NCBI GenBank assembly: GCA_934754355.1 | Contig: CAKVID010000004.1 | Coordinates: forward strand, 134,401 to 198,400 | DNA length: 64,000 bases | Reading direction: 5' to 3' | Origin: an uncultured Clostridia bacterium | GTDB lineage: Bacteria; Bacillota; Clostridia; Christensenellales; UBA1242 | Shown here: positions 42,383-51,135 of the stretch, piece by piece | How the letters are laid out: the number at the start of each line of letters is the position of its first letter | Numbering within the stretch: the first letter of the stretch is position 1 | Program-made: the position numbers and the translations under genes | The notes under the pieces: model-generated | Database searches by the model: none | What the model was told of the DNA's origin: nothing | Seen by the model: only the letters and a program-made list of their open reading frames with translations

Positions 42383-43858
42383 TTATTTCTTGTCTTTCTT
42401 AGTTTTCTTATCTTTATCCTTATCTTTATCTTCAGTCTCGTTCTCTTCTTCGTCACTGCTATTAAGAGTATTCTTCTCTAATTTGTCTTTGTCCTTCTCA
42501 CTAGCCGAGCCAACATCTACAACTTTGACAAATATTTCTTTAATTCTATTATCTTCTACTTTGGTTAGTGTGAAGTGAATTTCAACTAGAACGGATATAT
42601 AGACACCATCTTCAATTCTTTCGTCTATAGTCTTATACACTATAACTTTGCCCTCTACTGGCAATTCTTCAGACAAGTCAAATAAGAAACCACCTACCGA
42701 ATTATACTCGGTTTGAGGCAAGTGTTCAATTTCGAGCATTTCAAAGAAGTCTTTAAGATCCATATCCGGGTCTACAATATATTCATGGTCATTCTTCTTA
42801 TCTACTAATTCTTTCTCTTCTTCGTCATGTTCGTCATATATTTCTCCGACCATTTCCTCAATAGCGTCTTCCATACACACAATACCACTAGTTCCACCAT
42901 GTTCGTCTAGAACTATTGCCATGTGTTTTTTGCTAGATTGCATTGCTCTGATTACATCGTCAACCTTCATATTTTCATTGATAAATAGAGGCTCGGTCAT
43001 TATCTTCTTAATTAATATTTTTTCTCCCGAAAGCATTGCTTTGAAGAAATCCTTCTGATTAAGCACACCTATTACTTTATCAATAGTTTCATCATATACA
43101 GGCAATCTGCTGTACATAGTTTCCATAAATACATCTTGTATGTTTTTGACACTATCTGTATAGTTAATGGCAGAAACATCTACTCTAGGTGTCATTATAT
43201 CGTATGCTGTATGACTAGGTAATTCTAATACACCTTGCATAATATTTGCATTATCGTGGTCTATTACACCCTCTTCTTCCATAGTATCAATAATACTTTC
43301 TAATTCTCCCTCAGTTACAGTTGGCTCCTCTTCTGTAGCATTCTTTACTTTGCTTGTAGCAACAGTTTGTAACTTCTGGAATAAGAAAGATATTGGTGTT
43401 AAGATTTTCATAATTATATACATAATTCCACTAGTTCTAAGTGCAAATCTCTGTGGGTCAGTCTTGGCAAGTGTCTTAGGCAAAATCTCGCCAAATGTAA
43501 GAATGACAAGTGTCATAATTACAGTATTAAGAACATTTGCAAGAGTGGGATTAGATATAACTGTACTAAATATGTATGCACATATAGTAGTTGTTCCAAT
43601 ATTTACAAGGTTATTCCCTATAAGTATTGTCGACAGTGCTTTGTTATAATGCTCGGTTATATATATAGCCTTTCTAGCACCTCTAACTTTGTTGTCTGCC
43701 AAATTTTTAAGTCTAATTTGATTAACAGTTGTAAATGCAAGTTCGCTTGCAGAGAAATATGCTGAGCAACCAATTAAAACTATTGCAAGTATATATAGCC
43801 AGATATTTACTCCACCAAGGGTTATAGCACACAACTGTCCAGTCGGTCCTGGTTCCAT
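42383..43858 (-). CDS. CorC/HlyC-family CBS-domain membrane protein
   Basis: The protein has an N-terminal DUF21 (CNNM) membrane domain of about four helices (residues ~18-170), with SASELAFTTVNQIRLK and ILTFGEILPKTLAK, then two CBS domains (about 205-330; MTPRVDVSAI, VLDEHGGTSGIV) and a CorC_HlyC transporter-associated domain (about 350-440). The tail beyond ~460 is a low-complexity Lys/Asp/Glu run. Relatives affect magnesium, cobalt or sodium transport; the old hemolysin label is not supported. The ribosome site AAGGAGAA is about 14 bases from the ATG, longer than usual, but no alternative start fits. Divergent to the TasA-like gene. Confidence 0.9.
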   Translation of the reverse strand: MEPGPTGQLCAITLGGVNIWLYILAIVLIGCSAYFSASELAFTTVNQIRLKNLADNKVRGARKAIYITEHYNKALSTILIGNNLVNIGTTTICAYIFSTVISNPTLANVLNTVIMTLVILTFGEILPKTLAKTDPQRFALRTSGIMYIIMKILTPISFLFQKLQTVATSKVKNATEEEPTVTEGELESIIDTMEEEGVIDHDNANIMQGVLELPSHTAYDIMTPRVDVSAINYTDSVKNIQDVFMETMYSRLPVYDETIDKVIGVLNQKDFFKAMLSGEKILIKKIMTEPLFINENMKVDDVIRAMQSSKKHMAIVLDEHGGTSGIVCMEDAIEEMVGEIYDEHDEEEKELVDKKNDHEYIVDPDMDLKDFFEMLEIEHLPQTEYNSVGGFLFDLSEELPVEGKVIVYKTIDERIEDGVYISVLVEIHFTLTKVEDNRIKEIFVKVVDVGSASEKDKDKLEKNTLNSSDEEENETEDKDKDKDKKTKKDKK

Positions 43859-44020
43859 TTTAAATTAATTTTCTCCTTAAATTATTTATAATATATTCGC
43901 CGTGTAAATAAAGCGTATGCTTATTATATCACACAAACTATATTTTGTAAAGTATTTGATATACTGACTGCAAATTCGTCAAAATCTTACACAGAAGTTA
44001 AAAAGTATCCTCAAATAGAT

Positions 44021-44050
44021 TTGACAAGAGTACTTTAAAAATATTAATAT
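44021..44050 (+). promoter_or_regulatory. Promoter-like sequence abutting the TasA-like start
   Basis: TTGACA (44021-44026) is followed after 17-18 bases by TTAATA or TAATAT (44044-44050). Transcription would begin about two bases before the ATG at 44058, and no Shine-Dalgarno is visible. Confidence 0.5.
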
Positions 44051-44057
44051 ATATTAT

Positions 44058-45032
44058 ATGAAGAAGAGAAAGAAAAAAGTATCCAAAAACAAAAAAAAGT
44101 TTTTTATAATACTTTCGTGCTATGTTGTAGTTTTCTTGATTACCTGCATTGTAACAGCCAGCACTCTTGCTTGGTTTAGCAGTTCAACATGGTCGACTAA
44201 TACCGTATATCTGGGTGGCCCCGTATACATTTATTTTTCAGACTCTAGCGGAGTGAAAGAAACTAGCAAAGAAAATAATTTAACGCTTGAAACCCCTCCT
44301 GGTTGGGATTACTTATATCCTGGCATGAATGTTCATATTGGTGCTAGAGCGGTTGTTCAAGGAGCCAAATTTGAGAACATCAAAGAAAATGGGGACACAA
44401 CTTATGTATACACTACTGGTGCAATTCTAAGAGCAAGGATATCTGTAACAGTAACCGACCCTTACGGCAGCACAACTTCTCCCGTTACTCAAGATATTTA
44501 TCGCAATCTTTGGGCACAAATCAAAGATAAAGCATTAACTTTAAATGACGATAGAAATGAAGGTGTGTGGGTTATGGACGATGACTATGACTACAAGACA
44601 CACACGATAATTTCTGACGAAAGTCCAGACACCGGCATAGATGAAGACCATTTCTTCTATTATGTTAGCAAAAATCAAAATTATGAAGATAGTGGCAAAT
44701 ATTCTCTTGTAACAGTAGGAGGAACGGAAAATAATATTTCTGTAGGCTTCTTAGATGACGCTGTACTTACACTATCGGGCAAACAACTAACTAACGACCA
44801 TGCCGATTGTATCCTTACATTCAAGATTATATTCCATGCACTACAAGCATTCTTGCCTTACACCAATGCCGATTTGGGAACACCTTATCAAGGAGACACA
44901 ACCAATCGTTCGCCACATGTAATATTTAGCGACTTGGGAACACCTAAACCTGCAACAATTGAGAATTCTAGAATATTCTTCAAAGAGAGTTTCCAAGCCA
45001 TTTATGACGGCATTGATGGAGCAATTTATTAA
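44058..45032 (+). CDS. TasA/camelysin-like exported protein with SipW-type signal
   Basis: The N-terminus has about 14 mostly basic residues, a hydrophobic segment (about 15-38) and then TLAWFSSSTWSTNTVYLGG. That Leu-Ala-Trp-Phe followed by a Ser/Thr-rich stretch is typical of TasA, CalY/camelysin and other SipW-dependent exported proteins. The remaining ~280 residues look beta-rich and acidic, with IGARAVVQGAKFEN, LRARISVTVTDP and a LTFKIIFHALQA strand near the C-terminus. TasA forms biofilm fibres in Bacillus; a comparable matrix or surface role is inferred. No SipW signal peptidase gene is in the window. The stop runs into a decayed repeat copy. Family call is moderate. Confidence 0.65.
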   Translation: MKKRKKKVSKNKKKFFIILSCYVVVFLITCIVTASTLAWFSSSTWSTNTVYLGGPVYIYFSDSSGVKETSKENNLTLETPPGWDYLYPGMNVHIGARAVVQGAKFENIKENGDTTYVYTTGAILRARISVTVTDPYGSTTSPVTQDIYRNLWAQIKDKALTLNDDRNEGVWVMDDDYDYKTHTIISDESPDTGIDEDHFFYYVSKNQNYEDSGKYSLVTVGGTENNISVGFLDDAVLTLSGKQLTNDHADCILTFKIIFHALQAFLPYTNADLGTPYQGDTTNRSPHVIFSDLGTPKPATIENSRIFFKESFQAIYDGIDGAIY

Positions 45033-45093
45033 GATTGAAATAGTCGCAAATTTAAATCAAGATGTAATGTCAGCCTACTCTGTTTGAACTTGC
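45032..45093 (-). repeat. Decayed partial copy of the dispersed structured repeat
   Basis: This 62-base stretch aligns without gaps to the reverse complement of 52547-52608 at about 47 positions, with shared TTTAAATCAAG and AACTTGC. It also has the AGATTG and CTACTCT landmarks of the 4206-4269 unit read in reverse. It begins at the stop codon of the TasA-like gene. Confidence 0.6.
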
Positions 45094-45171
45094 TATTAAT
45101 ACATTATGTGCCATTTGCTTTTCGACAATCCCCCAATTAAATGGTGGTTGCATAGACCAAATAAACATCAG

Positions 45172-45260
45172 TTGCTGGCAAATATCTCTTTGAACTGCTT
45201 GCCAACAACTTTCCAAAATAAATTGTGTAAGCACTTAATTTCGATAAAAATATTTATACT
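45172..45260 (+). promoter_or_regulatory. Hairpin and -10 element upstream of fhs
   Basis: GTTGCTGGCAA (from 45172) can pair with TTGCCAACAAC with a two-base bulge. A TATACT at 45255-45260 is a plausible -10, though no -35 is clear. I could not recognise a tetrahydrofolate riboswitch here. Confidence 0.35.
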
Positions 45261-45295
45261 ATAAAAAAACAAAAAAACCAATGAGGAGGACACAC

Positions 45296-46948
45296 ATGAC
45301 CGATATAGAAATAGCCGAAAGCATTAAACCCAAGAAAATTAAAGATGTAGCCAAAACCATAGGACTTAAGCCAAAAGATATAATTCTTTATGGCGACATC
45401 AAAGCCAAAGTAAGAAAGAAACCCAACCCTAATAATAACAATAAATTAGTACTAGTTACAGCCATTAATCCTACAAGTGCAGGAATAGGCAAGACAACTG
45501 TATCTATAGGAATTGCAGACGCATTGCATTCTATGGGCGAAAGTGTATGTCTAGCACTTAGAGAACCATCACTTGGCCCCGTATTTGGAGTTAAAGGTGG
45601 TGCAACTGGTGGTGGATATTCCCAAGTAGTTCCAATGGCAGATATCAATCTACATTTCAATGGAGACTTCCATGCTATAACCAGTGCAAATAATTTGCTT
45701 TGTGCAATGATAGATAATCACATTTATCAAGGCAACGAATTAGACATAGACTGTTCCAAAATATTATTCCACAGATGTTTAGACCTAAATGACCGAGCAT
45801 TAAGAAGTGTAACAGTAGCACAAACCAAGATTGAAAGTCCTAGACAAGACAGTTTCACTATCACAGCAGCCAGCGAAATTATGGCAATCATGTGCCTAGC
45901 CAAAGATATAAACGATTTGAAGAGACGACTAGGAAATATTATTGTTGCCCTTAATTCCAAAGGCAAACCTGTATATTGCAAAGATTTGAAAATTGCCGAT
46001 GCAATGGCAATATTACTTAAAGACGCTTGCTTGCCTAATTTAGTTCAAACTCTAGAAGGCACACCTGCCCTAGTACACTTAGGACCATTTGCTAATATTG
46101 CACATGGGTGCAATAGTATAACTGCTACAAATCTAAGCATGACGCTTGCCAAATATACAATAACTGAGGCAGGCTTTGGTGCAGACCTTGGTGCAGAGAA
46201 ATTCTTTGATTTAAAGTGCAGAGTGGCTGGGCTTAAACCTAATGCCGTTGTATTAGTTGCAACTGTACAAGCACTTAAATTGCATGGCGGAGCTGATAAG
46301 AAGAATTTGAAAGAAGAAAATCTTGACGCCCTAAAATTAGGAATTGGCAATCTAGTAAGACACATTAATATAATAAAAAATACTTATAAATTGCCTCTAG
46401 TAGTAACACTTAATAAATACATTACTGATAGCAAGAAAGAAGTAGACTTAGTACTAGAAACGCTTGAAAAATTATCCTGCAATTATGCTATTAATGACGC
46501 ATGGGCATTAGGCAGTGCTGGTGCTATCGACCTTGCTCGCAAAGTTATGGAATTATGCGAAGAAGATAATAGTACATTTAGTTATAGTTATCAATTAGAA
46601 GATAGCGTTGAGAAGAAGATTGAGGACATATGTCACAGTGTTTATGGTGCAAGCGGTGTAAAATTCACGGACAAAGCACTAGATAGTATCAAAGTTATTA
46701 ATAAATTGAAATTAGATAAACTCCCTATTATAATTGCTAAAACTCAATACTCTTTATCTGATAATCCTAAATTAATTGGTGCTCCAACTGATTTTGATAT
46801 AACAATTAGAGATATAGAGATTAGAAGCGGTGCTGAATTCTTAGTTGCCCTTGCTGGAGATATGATGCTAATGCCAGGACTTAGCAAAGAGCCTGCTGGT
46901 GTTAATATGAAAATAACCAACTCTGGCAAAATTAGTGGATTATTCTAA
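45296..46948 (+). CDS. fhs: Formate--tetrahydrofolate ligase
   Basis: This ATP-dependent enzyme makes 10-formyl-tetrahydrofolate from formate, feeding one-carbon and purine metabolism and, in acetogens, the Wood-Ljungdahl methyl branch. The P-loop-like GIGKTT is at about 63-68. REPSLGPVFGVKGGATGGGYSQV and ADINLHFNGDFHAITSANNLL are diagnostic of the family, as are FGADLGAEKFFDLKCR and MLMPGLSKEPAG near the C-terminus. At 550 residues it is full length. The start chosen is the ATG at 45296, six bases after a perfect AGGAGG; an in-frame ATG at 45281 precedes that site and is unlikely. It heads a plus-strand run through trxB-like, galE and rdgB. Confidence 0.96.
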   Translation: MTDIEIAESIKPKKIKDVAKTIGLKPKDIILYGDIKAKVRKKPNPNNNNKLVLVTAINPTSAGIGKTTVSIGIADALHSMGESVCLALREPSLGPVFGVKGGATGGGYSQVVPMADINLHFNGDFHAITSANNLLCAMIDNHIYQGNELDIDCSKILFHRCLDLNDRALRSVTVAQTKIESPRQDSFTITAASEIMAIMCLAKDINDLKRRLGNIIVALNSKGKPVYCKDLKIADAMAILLKDACLPNLVQTLEGTPALVHLGPFANIAHGCNSITATNLSMTLAKYTITEAGFGADLGAEKFFDLKCRVAGLKPNAVVLVATVQALKLHGGADKKNLKEENLDALKLGIGNLVRHINIIKNTYKLPLVVTLNKYITDSKKEVDLVLETLEKLSCNYAINDAWALGSAGAIDLARKVMELCEEDNSTFSYSYQLEDSVEKKIEDICHSVYGASGVKFTDKALDSIKVINKLKLDKLPIIIAKTQYSLSDNPKLIGAPTDFDITIRDIEIRSGAEFLVALAGDMMLMPGLSKEPAGVNMKITNSGKISGLF

Positions 46949-46960
46949 AGAGAGGAAAAT

Positions 46961-47896
46961 GTGGAAGAAATATACGATATAATTATTCTTGGCGGAGGCC
47001 CTGCAGGAATGAGTGCTGGCATTTATGCTAGTCAAACCAAACAAAGAACTCTGCTAATAGAGAACTCTAAATTTGGTGGACAAATAGCCACCACTAGCAT
47101 GGTCACCAATTATCTAGGCTTTGAGAAAATTACAGGCAAAGACCTAAGCGATACTATGCACAACCATCTACTTTCAGTTAATTCTGTAGATATACTTAAT
47201 GCCGAGATATTTTCAACCAAACTTGATGGAGATATCAAAGAAGTAGTAACTAGCAAAGGAGTGTACCAAAGTCATGCTGTAATAATTGCAATTGGCACAC
47301 AATCTAGAAAATTAGGCGTAGACAACGAAAGCAAATATTTGAGACATGGACTAACCTACAATACTCTAATGGATAGAGACAAATTTGAAGGCAAGAATGT
47401 AGCAGTAATTGGCGGGGGAAATACCGCAATTGAAGACGCAATTTATATTAGCGAGAAAGCCAAAAAAGTATATCTAATTCATCGAAGACAGGAATTCAGA
47501 GCAGATATGAAACTTGTAGAAGATTTGAAGAGCAAAATAGCCGACGAAGGTAAGATTGAATTAGTGCTAGAATGCAAGCCAAAAGAAATAATTGGCAAAG
47601 AAGATGTAGAGAAATTAGTCTTAACACATATACCCGATGACCAAGATGTAGTACTTGATGTACAAGGAATATTTGTTTGCATTGGAAGAGGTGCAAATAC
47701 AGATATAATTGATGAGAAAGTAGAAAGAGATAGTAGCGGTTATATTATAACCAATGACCGAATGGAAACCAATTTGCCGGGGGTATATGCAACGGGAGAT
47801 ATCCGCACTACCCCGCTTAGACAAATAGTAACAGCAGTAGCAGATGGTGCAATTGCTAGCACACAAGCATTAACATACAATAGAAAATTTAAATAA
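46961..47896 (+). CDS. Thioredoxin-reductase-like flavoprotein lacking the CxxC pair
   Basis: Overall this is the TrxB fold: an FAD motif GGGPAGMSAGIYA near the start, FGGQIATTSMVTNYLGF, an NADPH-binding IGGGNTAIEDA with HRR, and a C-terminal ATGDIRTTPLRQIVTAVADGA. Length (311) is normal. However, where TrxB has Y-C-A-T-C-D this protein has YNTLMD, so both redox cysteines are replaced (Asn134 and Met137). It therefore cannot pass electrons to thioredoxin by the usual dithiol and may be a ferredoxin/flavodoxin-NADP reductase-like or other NAD(P)H oxidoreductase. The start is GTG with AGAGGA just upstream, 12 bases after fhs, so the two are probably cotranscribed. Confidence 0.88.
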   Translation: MEEIYDIIILGGGPAGMSAGIYASQTKQRTLLIENSKFGGQIATTSMVTNYLGFEKITGKDLSDTMHNHLLSVNSVDILNAEIFSTKLDGDIKEVVTSKGVYQSHAVIIAIGTQSRKLGVDNESKYLRHGLTYNTLMDRDKFEGKNVAVIGGGNTAIEDAIYISEKAKKVYLIHRRQEFRADMKLVEDLKSKIADEGKIELVLECKPKEIIGKEDVEKLVLTHIPDDQDVVLDVQGIFVCIGRGANTDIIDEKVERDSSGYIITNDRMETNLPGVYATGDIRTTPLRQIVTAVADGAIASTQALTYNRKFK

Positions 47897-47906
47897 GGAG
47901 AAATTT

Positions 47907-48914
47907 ATGAATATTTTAGTAACAGGTGGTCTAGGATTTATAGGCTCACACACAGTAGTTGAATTAATTAATGAAGGATACAATGTCGTAATTGTAGATA
48001 ATCTATGCAATAGCAAAATAGAAGTACTAGATAAAATTGAGAAGATAACCAAAGTTAGACCAAAATTTTATCAAATAAATTTGCTTACAATTGAAGATTT
48101 GAGAAAAGTATTTGTAGAAAACGAAATAGATAGCGTTATCCACTTTGCCGGACTTAAAGCAGTAGGCGAGAGTATCAGTATGCCATTAGAGTATTATGAC
48201 AATAATATTACAGGCACTCTTAATTTGCTTAAATGCATGAGAGAAAATAATGTAAAGAAAATAGTATTTAGTTCTAGTGCTTGCGTTTACGGATTTCCAA
48301 AGTCTAACCCTATTGACGAGAATTCTCCATGCAACCTTGCAACCAATCCTTATGGCAGAACCAAATGCTTTATAGAAGATATACTTAAAGATTTGTATAC
48401 TTCAGATAATAGTTGGAGTATTACTATCCTTAGATACTTCAATCCAGTAGGTGCTCATTCTTCTGGTTTGCTTGGCGAAGACCCTAATGGAATTCCTAAT
48501 AACTTGATGCCATTTATTTTGCGTGTTGCCGAAGGCAAAACAGACAAACTTCATATATTTGGCAATGATTACGATACTGCCGATGGCACTTGCATTAGAG
48601 ATTTTATCCATGTAGTAGACTTGGCAAGAGGACATGTCAAGGCAATTGCACATATGGAAAATAATGAAACCCCTAGCATAGATATATATAATCTAGGCAC
48701 GGGTAAAGGAACTTCTGTACTAGAATTAGTTAATGCATTCAATAATATTAATGGCAACTTGGTTGAATATGTATATGATGCTAGAAGACCGGGCGATGTA
48801 CCAGTAAATTATGCAAAGACAGACAAAGCCAAAGCCGAATTGGGATTTGAATGCACACTAGATATTAACGATATGTGCAGAGATGCTTGGAACTTCAGTA
48901 AGCATAAAAAGTAA
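47907..48914 (+). CDS. galE: UDP-glucose 4-epimerase
   Basis: This extended short-chain dehydrogenase interconverts UDP-glucose and UDP-galactose with bound NAD, supplying precursors for wall polymers and capsule. The NAD motif is GGLGFIGSHT (about 7-16), with VDNL after the second strand, FAGLKAVGES, SSSACVYG, and the catalytic Y-x3-K in PYGRTK. TILRYFNPVGAH and DGTCIRDFIHVVDLARGH are GalE landmarks. The 335-residue length fits. It starts 10 bases after the flavoprotein gene with a GGAG site, consistent with one operon. Epimerisation of UDP-GlcNAc as well is possible and cannot be excluded. Confidence 0.95.
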   Translation: MNILVTGGLGFIGSHTVVELINEGYNVVIVDNLCNSKIEVLDKIEKITKVRPKFYQINLLTIEDLRKVFVENEIDSVIHFAGLKAVGESISMPLEYYDNNITGTLNLLKCMRENNVKKIVFSSSACVYGFPKSNPIDENSPCNLATNPYGRTKCFIEDILKDLYTSDNSWSITILRYFNPVGAHSSGLLGEDPNGIPNNLMPFILRVAEGKTDKLHIFGNDYDTADGTCIRDFIHVVDLARGHVKAIAHMENNETPSIDIYNLGTGKGTSVLELVNAFNNINGNLVEYVYDARRPGDVPVNYAKTDKAKAELGFECTLDINDMCRDAWNFSKHKK

Positions 48915-48942
48915 TTAAGAAAATAAGATAAAAGAGAACTTT

Positions 48943-49560
48943 ATGAGAAAAATTATACTAGCCACAAATAATAGTCACAAAGTAGCAGAAATCAAAAGAA
49001 TATTCAAACTCTATCAATTCTTAACTCTTAAAGACATTGGGTTCGACAAAGATATCGTAGAAGACGGCTTAACATTTGAAGAGAATGCTATAATCAAAGC
49101 ACAAGCCGTACACGAATACGCCAAAAGCAAAAATCTAGATTGTGCAGTCCTCTCTGACGACAGCGGACTATGCGTGAAAGCAATTAATTACGAGCCGGGA
49201 ATTTATAGTAGCAGATATAGCGGTCAAGGAGATGAAGCCAATAGACAGAAAGTATTAGAGAAATTACTAGATATCCAAGACCGCACCGCTTATATGCAGT
49301 GTTATGCCGTACTAATTATGCCTGATGGACAAATGACTGTCTACGAAGGCAAAACATATGGTTCAATCACCAAGACCAAAATTGGCGATGAAAGTTTTGG
49401 CTACGATTGTATATTCTGGTCAACCAAATTAAATAAGACTTTTGGTCAAGCAACCGAAGAAGAGAAAGATAGCGTATCTCACAGAGCAATCGCTATGAAA
49501 CCTATCAAAGAATACTTGGATAGCATTAATTATAGAGGACTAGACGACAGCGAATATTAA
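48943..49560 (+). CDS. rdgB: RdgB/HAM1 non-canonical purine NTP pyrophosphatase
   Basis: The enzyme removes ITP, dITP and XTP from the nucleotide pool by releasing pyrophosphate, preventing mutagenic incorporation. Family motifs are ATNNSHKVAEIKRIF at the N-terminus, SDDSGLCVKAINYEPGIYSSRYSG (about 66-90), SFGYDCIF and the C-terminal SHRAIAMK. The 205-residue length is usual. The ATG lies 28 bases after the galE stop, so it is probably in the same transcript. A long hairpin with a T run follows the stop. Confidence 0.95.
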   Translation: MRKIILATNNSHKVAEIKRIFKLYQFLTLKDIGFDKDIVEDGLTFEENAIIKAQAVHEYAKSKNLDCAVLSDDSGLCVKAINYEPGIYSSRYSGQGDEANRQKVLEKLLDIQDRTAYMQCYAVLIMPDGQMTVYEGKTYGSITKTKIGDESFGYDCIFWSTKLNKTFGQATEEEKDSVSHRAIAMKPIKEYLDSINYRGLDDSEY

Positions 49561-49564
49561 TCAC

Positions 49565-49672
49565 AAAAACTCCTATCAAATGAATATGTACTAATATCAA
49601 TAAGTTGTAATTTCTAATTAAAAGATAACTACAACTAATAGATATCAATATTATTGATTAAGGAGTTTTTTT
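49565..49672 (+). promoter_or_regulatory. Long intercistronic hairpin covering the LysM-GH18 ribosome site
   Basis: AAAAACTCCT (49565-49574) pairs perfectly with AGGAGTTTTT (49661-49670). The stem continues inward with ATCAA/TTGAT and, near the tip, AGTTGTA/TACAACT. The right arm contains the AAGGAG that should direct translation from 49675, and it is followed by a T run. It could terminate the rdgB transcript, hide the ribosome site, or both. Confidence 0.6.
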
Positions 49673-49674
49673 AT

Positions 49675-50943
49675 ATGATATACACAATCCGAGCAGGAGA
49701 CACATTATCAAACATCGCCAGTAATTACAATTTAACCTATGAACAACTGGCCTCCATTAATGGAATAACCGACCCCAATAATATAAGTGTTGGGCAGAAT
49801 TTATTTATCCCAAATGACATAGCAACAACCCACACAGTCAAGGCGGGCGAGACACTATATTCTATTAGCCGTATGCATGGCATTCCTCTACAAACTCTAA
49901 TTAATGCCAACAAACAAATAACTAATCCTAATAGAATAAATATTGGAGATGTAATTAATCTACCCGACACTAGAAGAGTAGTAGAAGCAAATGGGTATGC
50001 CGTTGCAAATATAAATACTAGAGTACTAGATAGAACTCTACCCTACCTTACATACTTAAGTTTATTTAGTTATCAAGTCAAAGCCGATGGCACTCTTTAC
50101 ACACTATACGAAGACGCTCTAATCAATTCGGCTAGACAGTCGAGCGTTGCTCCTGTAATGGTTGTAACCAACATATCTTCCGATGGCTTTGATAGTGACC
50201 TAGCACATACAATACTTACTAACGACAATATTCAAAACACACTAGTAAATAACATTGTAAGCACACTTATTGCCAAAAACTATTATGGTGTTGACATAGA
50301 CTTTGAATATTTATATCCTGAAGACAGAGTTAATTATTTGAATTTCTTGAGAAAATTAAAGACACAATTACAAGCAAACAATCTATATTTAAGCGTAGCG
50401 GTTGCACCTAAGTATAGAGATAATCAAAGCGGATTATTATATGAAGCACACGACTACAGAGGAATAGGAGAGATAGCAGATAGAGTAATAATAATGACTT
50501 ATGAATGGGGTTATATCTATGGCGAGCCACGAGCAATAAGCCCACTAAGAGAAGTAGAAGCCGTTATCTCTTATGCAGTAACTAGAATACCATCTGAAAA
50601 AATTTTAATGGGTATGCCAAACTACGCATACAATTGGACACTTCCATTCACCCAAGGAAGCAGTGCCACAGTGCTTACAAATGTTCAAGCAGTAAATTTA
50701 GCATTTGAAAGGGGTGCTACAATTAATTTCGACACATCTGAATATGCACCATACTTTAATTATGTAGATGATGACGGCAAAAAACATGTTGTTTGGTTTG
50801 ACGATGCTAGAAGTATAGACGCCAGACTAGACCTAGTAACTAAGTATAATTTAGCAGGTGTTAGTTATTGGACTATCAATAATTATAGTGCCATAAATTA
50901 CTCAATTCTAAATAACAAATTCCAAATTAAGAAAGTTCTATAA
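49675..50943 (+). CDS. LysM-GH18 glycoside hydrolase (YaaH/SleL-type)
   Basis: Two LysM domains open the protein (about 2-44, YTIRAGDTLSNIA; and 50-94, HTVKAGETLYSIS), which bind peptidoglycan or cortex. They are followed by a GH18 domain. The catalytic motif is complete: Asp207-Ile-Asp209-Phe-Glu211 within YYGVDIDFEYL. This layout matches YaaH/SleL of spore-formers, N-acetylglucosaminidases that degrade cortex during germination. There is no signal peptide, as is usual for spore-coat-associated forms. The ATG at 49675 has AAGGAG nine bases upstream; a TTG frame start seven codons earlier is unlikely. The gene stands after the long hairpin, so expression may be separate from rdgB. Confidence 0.9.
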   Translation: MIYTIRAGDTLSNIASNYNLTYEQLASINGITDPNNISVGQNLFIPNDIATTHTVKAGETLYSISRMHGIPLQTLINANKQITNPNRINIGDVINLPDTRRVVEANGYAVANINTRVLDRTLPYLTYLSLFSYQVKADGTLYTLYEDALINSARQSSVAPVMVVTNISSDGFDSDLAHTILTNDNIQNTLVNNIVSTLIAKNYYGVDIDFEYLYPEDRVNYLNFLRKLKTQLQANNLYLSVAVAPKYRDNQSGLLYEAHDYRGIGEIADRVIIMTYEWGYIYGEPRAISPLREVEAVISYAVTRIPSEKILMGMPNYAYNWTLPFTQGSSATVLTNVQAVNLAFERGATINFDTSEYAPYFNYVDDDGKKHVVWFDDARSIDARLDLVTKYNLAGVSYWTINNYSAINYSILNNKFQIKKVL

Positions 50944-51135
50944 AAAATTCCCTACTTTTTCAAATATTTTTTACATTTCCAATTGCATTTTGTTTTTTTT
51001 GTGCTATACTCATAAAAAAATTAGTATATAATTAATTATTTAGTAAGTCAGTTTTAATTTATCCAAATATTGCAAAAATCAAATATTAACTTTCTGTCAT
51101 AAACTAAATAGTTGGAAACAATTGGGGGCTATAAT

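Noticed and set aside
45033..45295. Tetrahydrofolate riboswitch before fhs
   Set aside because: The expected core could not be recognised; only a simple hairpin and a -10 element are present.
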